From NCBI GenBank assembly GCA_031290575.1, contig JAITNH010000006.1, forward strand, positions 62,001-126,000: 64,000 bases of DNA. The letters are read 5' to 3'. Below, one piece after another: positions 58,831-64,000 of the stretch (positions are counted from its first letter, which is position 1; the number at the start of each line of letters is the position of its first letter). Both the position numbers and the translations under genes were made by a program. The notes beneath the pieces were generated by a model. It worked only from the letters and a program-made list of their open reading frames with translations. It searched no databases and was not told where the DNA came from. This stretch comes from Endomicrobium sp. (GTDB taxonomy: Bacteria > Elusimicrobiota > Endomicrobiia > Endomicrobiales > Endomicrobiaceae).

Positions 58831-59034
58831 ATGAAGCTTAAAGATTACAAAAAATTTATGGCGAGGTAATGCCATTTATGTAACTTATGCAATTGGTTAG
58901 CAAAAATTATTAATAAAGAAATGCTAAAAGTATTGAGTATGTATCAAGCTTTAATAAAAGTACGATGAAATAAAAAAAGAAAGACATGGTATCATATTAA
59001 GCACAAAGTAATCCAAGAGTGTGACTCTGTTTGA
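58831..59034 (+). pseudogene. Decayed frame with two internal stops
   Basis: Reading from ATG 58831 the frame gives MKLKDYKKFMAR, TAA (58867), CHLCNLCNWLAKIINKEMLK and more, TGA (58966), then NKKRKTWYHIKHKVIQECDS before TGA 59032. The continued amphipathic, Lys-rich content across stops suggests a dead gene rather than noise, but no family is recognised. Confidence 0.25.
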
Positions 59035-60875
59035 TATTTGAAAAATGTGACCCAAGAGAAATAAGATGTGCGGATTGTTTTAAAGAATAGTTTAAGATAG
59101 TGTGTTGTTTTGGTCAAATGATGAGATTGTTTATAAATTATAGAATCCTTGTTAAACAAAACATGTTTTTTGATTCAAGATAAAAAATATGAAAAAAACA
59201 ATATGATGCGGTGTTACTTATATATGTAATGTATAGATTATTTATATGGTCAAATTGAGCATAGCGTATAAATAAAGTACAAGAATATTCCAACTGATGT
59301 CCGCTTAAAATGTTGATAGATGAATAATCAAGAAATGAAATGCTGTTTACTAAAGTTGAACACTAGAACGTTGCTAGTAATGATGAAGTTTATAAATAGT
59401 TTAAACTCCCAAAGTAGTTCATTCATCCGCACATCCATACAAAACAACACATCGCAGAATACAGAGAAAAGTGATATCGTAGAAGTTTGTGATACTCACA
59501 TTATTTTTTAGGTTTCTCTCTGGTGTTAATACATGATATTCTTTGAAATTGATATATGGAGCATAATTAATGAATGTGAAACGTGGGCGTGGGAGGGGAT
59601 ACATGACACTATATTTTATTTTTGCAGTTCGATGGTATTTATTTGTGTAGAACCTGTTACATTATATATCTTTAATATTTCTTTTCACATCATTCATCTC
59701 ATATATTTATATTCTATATAGAATGAATTACTTAAATATGTTTTAAGAAATTTACAGTCAACTAGGATTGATAGTAAAAGTAAAAATATATAGATCAAGG
59801 TAATTGTATGAACTTAATAAAATTAAATAAACTTGAAAATGATATTGTAATTAACAAAAAGTTTATGAATAGTTGAAATTCATGAGGTTTGAAAAATAGA
59901 CTTGTGATAATAATTATTTATCCTAGACAAAAGGAGTGTTATAAAATGAAGAAAGTTTTACAGCAAGTACTAAAATATTAGAAAAATTAAGAGACTAAAA
60001 TAGAAACTTGTAAAAAATACAGAATACTAAGTAGTACTATCTTTTTACAATTGATTTGATATTAATTATGTAGATTGTTGTTGCCTTAAAAACAGACAAA
60101 GTAATATTAAAAGCATTCTTGATAGATTAAGTATTGGCAAAATGTGCGAAAATGTTGTTTAATATTTATAAATTTATGCACTTAAAATGATTTTGAATAT
60201 GGAGGAGTAGCATTTAATCTTAGTAAAACTGTGTATTAATTGTAAGGCATAAATCAAGAATGTAATCATTGTGAATGAGGTTTATATAGCTATTTATAAG
60301 AATAGCAAATTGTGTAAAAACGCAAAATTGTTAAAAGGACTTTTAGTATTGTATATTGTGTATAAAAAACATATCCATACTTAATAGATAAATAAGATTC
60401 AGTAGTGCGTATAATAATGTCCTGATGTACATCTAAAATTACTCTAAGAAGCATTTTAAGTGTTGGTAAAAATTAATACAATCAGCTAGGCTTTTATATT
60501 AGATAAAAACAATGTTTAAATATAAAGCTTCTTAGTGGAAGAAAATTTGTATAGTATGAAATTATAAAGATTTAAGCGATGGATCCATTAAATTATGTAT
60601 TTGCTTTTTCTTTTCTTAGAAACTTTTGATCTTATAGTACTTGACAGCAGATATTATCATCTTCTATCATATTGTTGTATGTTGTAAAGTCAAGTAGCAC
60701 AGGTTGCTATATGAAATAATAATTGAATGTCAATCTCGGTATGTAATTTATTACAAGTATAGAGGGGGGGGCGGATGGCCTGGTTGGTGAGAATGAGTAA
60801 GAAATTCTGGCGAGTGCAAGTACCATTAAAATGTAGCATAAGTTCAAATATTACCTGAAAAAGGAGACAATATTA

Positions 60876-61160
60876 ATGAATGGCATAAATGACATAAAAG
60901 ATTACATAGCATCAGGATATACTGAATTTACAACTGAGAAGCAAATAGAAGAATATATGGCTGATTTTGGCGAAGAGATTGATGATTTAAAGGAGTATGC
61001 TTATGAGAAATTTTGTATTGAAGATTATAAGGTTTACAATAACAGTGTTGATGGTAAAAATTTAACACTTGAGGGTTGCAAGGAAAAAATATTAAATAGC
61101 CAAGAACTGATTAAGAAATATGTAGAAAAAGAGGAAGCAGGATTAAAGAAAAAGTATTGA
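60876..61160 (+). CDS. Unrecognised 94-aa acidic soluble protein
   Basis: AAGGAGA (60861-60867) lies eight bases before ATG 60876, the best ribosome-binding site in the surrounding 4 kb. The protein is rich in Glu/Lys/Tyr, likely all-helical (TEKQIEEYMADFGEEIDDLK, YAYEKFCIEDYK), without membrane spans or signal peptide. No family recognised. It is isolated in decayed DNA, so its intact frame and strong start suggest it is still expressed or recently acquired. Confidence 0.65.
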   Translation: MNGINDIKDYIASGYTEFTTEKQIEEYMADFGEEIDDLKEYAYEKFCIEDYKVYNNSVDGKNLTLEGCKEKILNSQELIKKYVEKEEAGLKKKY

Positions 61161-61686
61161 AAGGTGAATAAACATTTAGGATATGGATAAAAAGTTTGAA
61201 AGGATGGATGTTGTACAAACAGAGCAGAGTGTCATAAAGTAATTTTTGATGATTAATAAATCAGGTATTTGTTGTAGGGAAAATAAAATATTTAGACTGA
61301 CTGTGGTGTGAAGTATGTGTTTGTGCAATTTGTGTAAAAGCTACTTGATTAAAATTAAGTAAGGCATATGATGAAAGAAGAGTGTGATAGCACAGTTGTG
61401 CTTGTGAAGACCAAGTCTATGTAGTCGTTAATAGTTTGTGTGTATTGATGAACTAAATTATAATTCTAGAGCTTCTCTAGAAAGGTTGTTATTATCAACA
61501 TGTGAATCATTAAGAAAAAAAATCTTTACAGTGGTGACGAATTGTGTTTGTATATCTTCATTTATGTTGCTTGTGTGATGTTTAGTAGCAAAAAAGAAAA
61601 GTGGTAAATCTTCTCAGGCAGGAGTCTTGATATATAAAAAATGAAAAATAGGGTGTAGTTTTTTACCTTATAAAGAAAGAGTCTAT
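61161..61686. other. Gene-free interval with an 8-bp hairpin
   Basis: No recognised gene. TTCTAGAG (61464-61471), loop CTT, CTCTAGAA (61475-61482) forms a perfect 8-bp hairpin without a T-run; it could be an mRNA end or a protein site. Short frames such as the 18-codon one at 61368-61424 have no support. Confidence 0.35.
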
Positions 61687-61857
61687 ATGAAATTGTTAAT
61701 TATAGCAGTATTGCTCATGGCTTTAATAGGGTGTTGTGAATGTTATCGTCAAGGTGAGTTTATTAGTGGCACTGATATAGCAGGGCAATCTGTAAATCAC
61801 AAACCAAAAACAGTAGATCTTCCAGGTAAAACAATGCATTTGTTTGGTAAAGTATAG
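61687..61857 (+). CDS. Small lipoprotein, 56 aa
   Basis: MKLLIIAVLLMALIGCC: a lysine, a hydrophobic stretch and the lipobox LIGC with the acceptor Cys at residue 16, so a mature lipoprotein of about 41 residues anchored to a membrane. The mature part (ECYRQGEFISGTDIAGQSVN and on) is polar, with KTVDLPGKTMHLF near the end. AAAGAG lies some nine bases upstream of the ATG, a modest ribosome-binding site. Entericidin-like small lipoproteins are a loose analogy only; function unknown. Confidence 0.6.
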   Translation: MKLLIIAVLLMALIGCCECYRQGEFISGTDIAGQSVNHKPKTVDLPGKTMHLFGKV

Positions 61858-62047
61858 ATTGTTTTGTAGAAGAATTCATAGAAACCAACTTAACTGTTGG
61901 TATGTGAGTTTTTGCTTCATTCTTAAAATGATAATTATAAAATTATATCTTCCTCCCCATGATTAGTCAATTGCTTATGTTTTTATACCATAACACTTAT
62001 ATTGCTTGTTAATATGATATTAAAAGAATTATAATAAGATAGCATTT

Positions 62048-62087
62048 GTGCAGAATGCTGTGTGGTTATAAGTACAAGATTAGTAAT
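62048..62087 (+). repeat. 40-bp direct repeat, upstream copy
   Basis: Exact copy (40 of 40) of 62514-62553, beginning GTGCAGAATGC and ending TTAGTAAT. This copy lies just before and across the 5' end of the following gene, outside its likely coding part. Confidence 0.95.
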
Positions 62088-62103
62088 TATTAATAAGTTT
62101 AAA

Positions 62104-63072
62104 ATGAAAAATTTGATTATAAAAAAAATATTGCGTGTATTGTATAAATATAGAATTAAATTTAGTGTTTTAGCATTTGTAAGATCGTCAATAAATTTTA
62201 TCTTATTGTTGCTCATATTTATTTTCGTTTTGGTTTTAAATAAGGAGATTGCAGATAGTGGTACTTTTGTTGATGATCAAGATCAATATGATGTCTGTAT
62301 TGTAGCGATCCAATTTGTTAATTCAACAAATACCAATCTGCTAAGTTATGTTTCTTTTTTGACGGGATCTTTTAATGCAACATCGAAATATGAAATGAAT
62401 CTTTACTCTACTCTAAATGCTTCTTCGTTGTTTAGTGATGAGCAAATTAAACATATCGACACTAGGTTATTAGGTTTTTTAGATTTCAAAAATAATTTTT
62501 ATGATGAATCTTCGTGCAGAATGCTGTGTGGTTATAAGTACAAGATTAGTAATAAAGATGTCAAAAATGATATTATATTTTTTCAAAAAAACAAATTTGC
62601 AGATTTTTCAAGAGTTAGTTCAAAATGCCTTTGTCTTGAGTCTAAATTATCGTATAATATGAAAAAGTATTTTGAGTCGTATAAGAATTGTGATATGATA
62701 TCAAAAGTACCATGTGTATTTTCTAATTATTTTGATAGATTTTTAGGCTTCTCTGTGAAAAAGTTTGAAGAAAGAAAAACAAATGAAGAAAAATTTATAA
62801 AAGTTTTTAAAATATCGAAAAAAGAATGTTTTAATAAAAGTTTAGACATAATAAAAGAGTTTCAAGCAAAAGTTACTCATAAGAGTTTTAAGAAGGGATA
62901 TATAGTGGCCTTTGGTTTTACAAAAACATTTTCTGGTTTATGTTTAGATTCAACAGAAATATGTGTTTTTATAACAGAAATTTGTAATGATAATGTTAAA
63001 GTTGAAATTATTTCTTGCAATAATTTATTGGCTAGTAAATTTTCTGTTGGTTTTTTTAACATGTTTACATAA
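62104..63072 (+). CDS. Unrecognised membrane-anchored protein, 322 aa
   Basis: A basic N-terminus (MKNLIIKKILRVLYKYRIK) and one membrane span (about residues 29-47) are followed by a soluble domain of about 270 residues with eleven or so cysteines, including CRMLC and KCLCLE, which could form disulfides in the periplasm. No family recognised. A frame from GTG 62062 adds 14 residues from the upstream repeat copy and is unlikely; neither start has a strong ribosome-binding site. Codons 137-150 or so carry the second repeat copy, in frame. It precedes eno by 55 bases. Confidence 0.6.
   Translation: MKNLIIKKILRVLYKYRIKFSVLAFVRSSINFILLLLIFIFVLVLNKEIADSGTFVDDQDQYDVCIVAIQFVNSTNTNLLSYVSFLTGSFNATSKYEMNLYSTLNASSLFSDEQIKHIDTRLLGFLDFKNNFYDESSCRMLCGYKYKISNKDVKNDIIFFQKNKFADFSRVSSKCLCLESKLSYNMKKYFESYKNCDMISKVPCVFSNYFDRFLGFSVKKFEERKTNEEKFIKVFKISKKECFNKSLDIIKEFQAKVTHKSFKKGYIVAFGFTKTFSGLCLDSTEICVFITEICNDNVKVEIISCNNLLASKFSVGFFNMFT
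62514..62553 (+). repeat. 40-bp direct repeat, copy inside the gene
   Basis: In the reading frame it encodes CRMLCGYKYKISN, an ordinary-looking part of the protein, so this is probably the source copy and 62048-62087 the duplicate, 466 bp away. Confidence 0.95.
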
Positions 63073-63127
63073 AGAATATGTCTTGGGTATGTAGTATAAA
63101 TTTAAATTTTAAAAGGAGGATTTGAAT

Positions 63128-64000
63128 ATGGCAAAAATTACAAACATTATAGGCAGAGAAATTATCGATTCTCGTGGAAATCCCACTGTTGAAGTTGATG
63201 TTAATCTTGATGATGATTTTTATGGAAGGGCAGCTGTTCCGTCGGGTGCTTCAACAGGTTCGATGGAAGCCTTAGAGCTCAGAGACAATGATAAAAATAG
63301 ATTTGAAGGGAAAGGTGTATTAAAAGCACTTTCAAATATCAATAATATAATCGCACCGAAACTTATAGGTTTTGAAGTAACAAAACAACAGCAAATAGAT
63401 GATATAATGATAAAGCTTGACGGTACGGATTTCAAAAGCAATTTGGGTGCTAATGCTATTTTGGGAGTATCTCTTGCTTGTGCTAAGGCGGGTGCAAATT
63501 CAAGAAAACTGTCAGTATATGAATATGTGAGAGAGATTTACAATATTAAAAGTAATCAGTATATTTTACCTGTACCTCTTATGAATATTATTAATGGTGG
63601 TGAACATGCGGATAATAATGTTGATTTGCAGGAATTTATGATTGTTCCAGTAAGTACTCCAAATTTTCGTGAATCATTAAGAATGGGATGTGAAGTTTTT
63701 CATAGCTTAAAAAAGGTTTTAAATAAGAATGGTTATGTCACTAGTGTTGGTGATGAAGGCGGTTTTGCACCAAATTTGAAGTCTAATGCACAGGCATTGG
63801 AAATAATATGCGAAGCTGTTGAAGTGATTGGCTATAAAGTCGGGAAAGATATAGTTTTTGCTTTAGATGTTGCGGCGAGTGAAATATATGAAAATAATGA
63901 ATATATACTTAAAGGCGAGGCGAGGAATACTGTCAAGACATCAAAAGATATGATTGCTTTTTATGAGGATCTTTTGAAGAAGTATCCTATAATATCTATA
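63128..64000 (+). CDS. eno: Enolase (3' end outside window)
   Basis: Converts 2-phosphoglycerate to phosphoenolpyruvate. [16 protein letters not shown] and AVPSGASTG at the N-terminus, [36 protein letters not shown] (catalytic Glu) and FALDVAASE (first Mg Asp) are present; 291 residues are visible of about 425. AAGGAGGA (63113-63120) precedes ATG 63128 by seven bases. The usual Ser/Lys in NGGSHADN is Glu here. The last metal ligands and the catalytic Lys lie beyond the window. Confidence 0.96.
   Translation, partial: MAKITNIIGREIIDSRGNPTVEVDVNLDDDFYGRAAVPSGASTGSMEALELRDNDKNRFEGKGVLKALSNINNIIAPKLIGFEVTKQQQIDDIMIKLDGTDFKSNLGANAILGVSLACAKAGANSRKLSVYEYVREIYNIKSNQYILPVPLMNIINGGEHADNNVDLQEFMIVPVSTPNFRESLRMGCEVFHSLKKVLNKNGYVTSVGDEGGFAPNLKSNAQALEIICEAVEVIGYKVGKDIVFALDVAASEIYENNEYILKGEARNTVKTSKDMIAFYEDLLKKYPIISI

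Larger units (their letters stand above)
58209..60875. other. Gene-poor 2.7-kb tract with decayed frames
   Basis: No intact recognisable gene. Fragments that look more coding than chance are listed separately (58558-58737 minus, 58831-59034 plus). At 59930-59936 an AAAGGAG site precedes ATG 59946, but the frame stops after 11 codons, while the +1 frame continues STKILEKLRD, like the head of a frameshifted gene. A G8 run lies at 60764-60771 in a short GC-richer patch, followed by a 21-codon frame (60793-60858, MSKKFWRVQVPLKCSISSNI) ending just before the 94-aa gene. Two ~62-codon frames at 59320-59721 have no ribosome-binding site or family features. Confidence 0.4.

Overview
The window is strongly AT-rich (by eye near 30 % GC) chromosomal DNA of a Gram-negative, anaerobic, fermentative bacterium. 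The lipid A kinase lpxK, heptose phosphatase gmhB and an LPS-type glycosyltransferase show an outer membrane. A pyruvate:ferredoxin oxidoreductase subunit, a small 2[4Fe-4S] ferredoxin, a HydE-type [FeFe]-hydrogenase maturase, pta and an acyl/acetyl-CoA synthetase point to pyruvate fermentation to acetyl-CoA, acetate and H2. Tight gene blocks alternate with 0.3-2.7 kb AT-rich stretches holding eroded genes, such as a btuF fragment. This is the texture of a shrinking endosymbiont genome. The best guess is an Elusimicrobiota member of the Endomicrobium type (symbionts of termite-gut flagellates); this is inference from gene content and style, not a database match.

Layout. 1-0.9 kb: 3' part of porB with a terminator. 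1.4-13.6 kb (+): aroC-aroK, rpsB-tsf-pyrH-frr, ferredoxin, uppS-cdsA-dxr-rseP-ispG, greA, proS. 14.2-16.6 kb: lpd-gcvT followed by 1.2 kb of eroded DNA. 17.8-22.2 kb: accA-fba, a small membrane protein, aspS. 22.2-25.6 kb: btuF remnant, ybeY, amtB-glnB. 25.7-28.0 kb (-): mnmA and hydE. 28.5-30.8 kb (+): glycosyltransferase-lpxK-gmhB. 31.8-41.1 kb (+): gpmA, an FtsH-like protease, a lipoprotein, acyl-CoA synthetase, pta, an M42 peptidase, a CCA/poly(A) nucleotidyltransferase. 41.2-50.7 kb (-): a likely long transcription unit ilvD-ilvB-ilvN-ilvC-PASTA protein-rpe-amidase-murI-queD. 50.9-56.1 kb (+): tRNA-Asn, guaB, a split methionine synthase. 56.5-58.2 kb (-): thiM-nadA. 58.2-63.1 kb: a gene-poor tract with eroded frames, a 94-aa acidic protein, a 56-aa lipoprotein and an unrecognised anchored protein next to a 40-bp duplication. 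63.1-64 kb: 5' part of eno.

The genes fit a host-provisioning anaerobe. Branched-chain amino acids (ilvDBNC), chorismate (aroC, aroK), methionine (metH plus separate activator), NAD and thiazole salvage (nadA, thiM), isoprenoids (dxr, ispG, uppS), ammonium uptake (amtB-glnB) and glycolysis (fba, gpmA, eno) are kept, while much intergenic DNA is decaying.

The least ordinary sequence-level signals are a perfect 23-bp inverted repeat inside aspS, a 40-bp exact direct repeat around 62.0-62.5 kb, a four-cysteine insertion in the acetolactate synthase large subunit, a PII protein without the Tyr51 modification site, and a cobalamin-transport remnant in a genome that still encodes B12-dependent methionine synthase. 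I found no CRISPR array, insertion sequence, prophage, rRNA gene or clear defence system.
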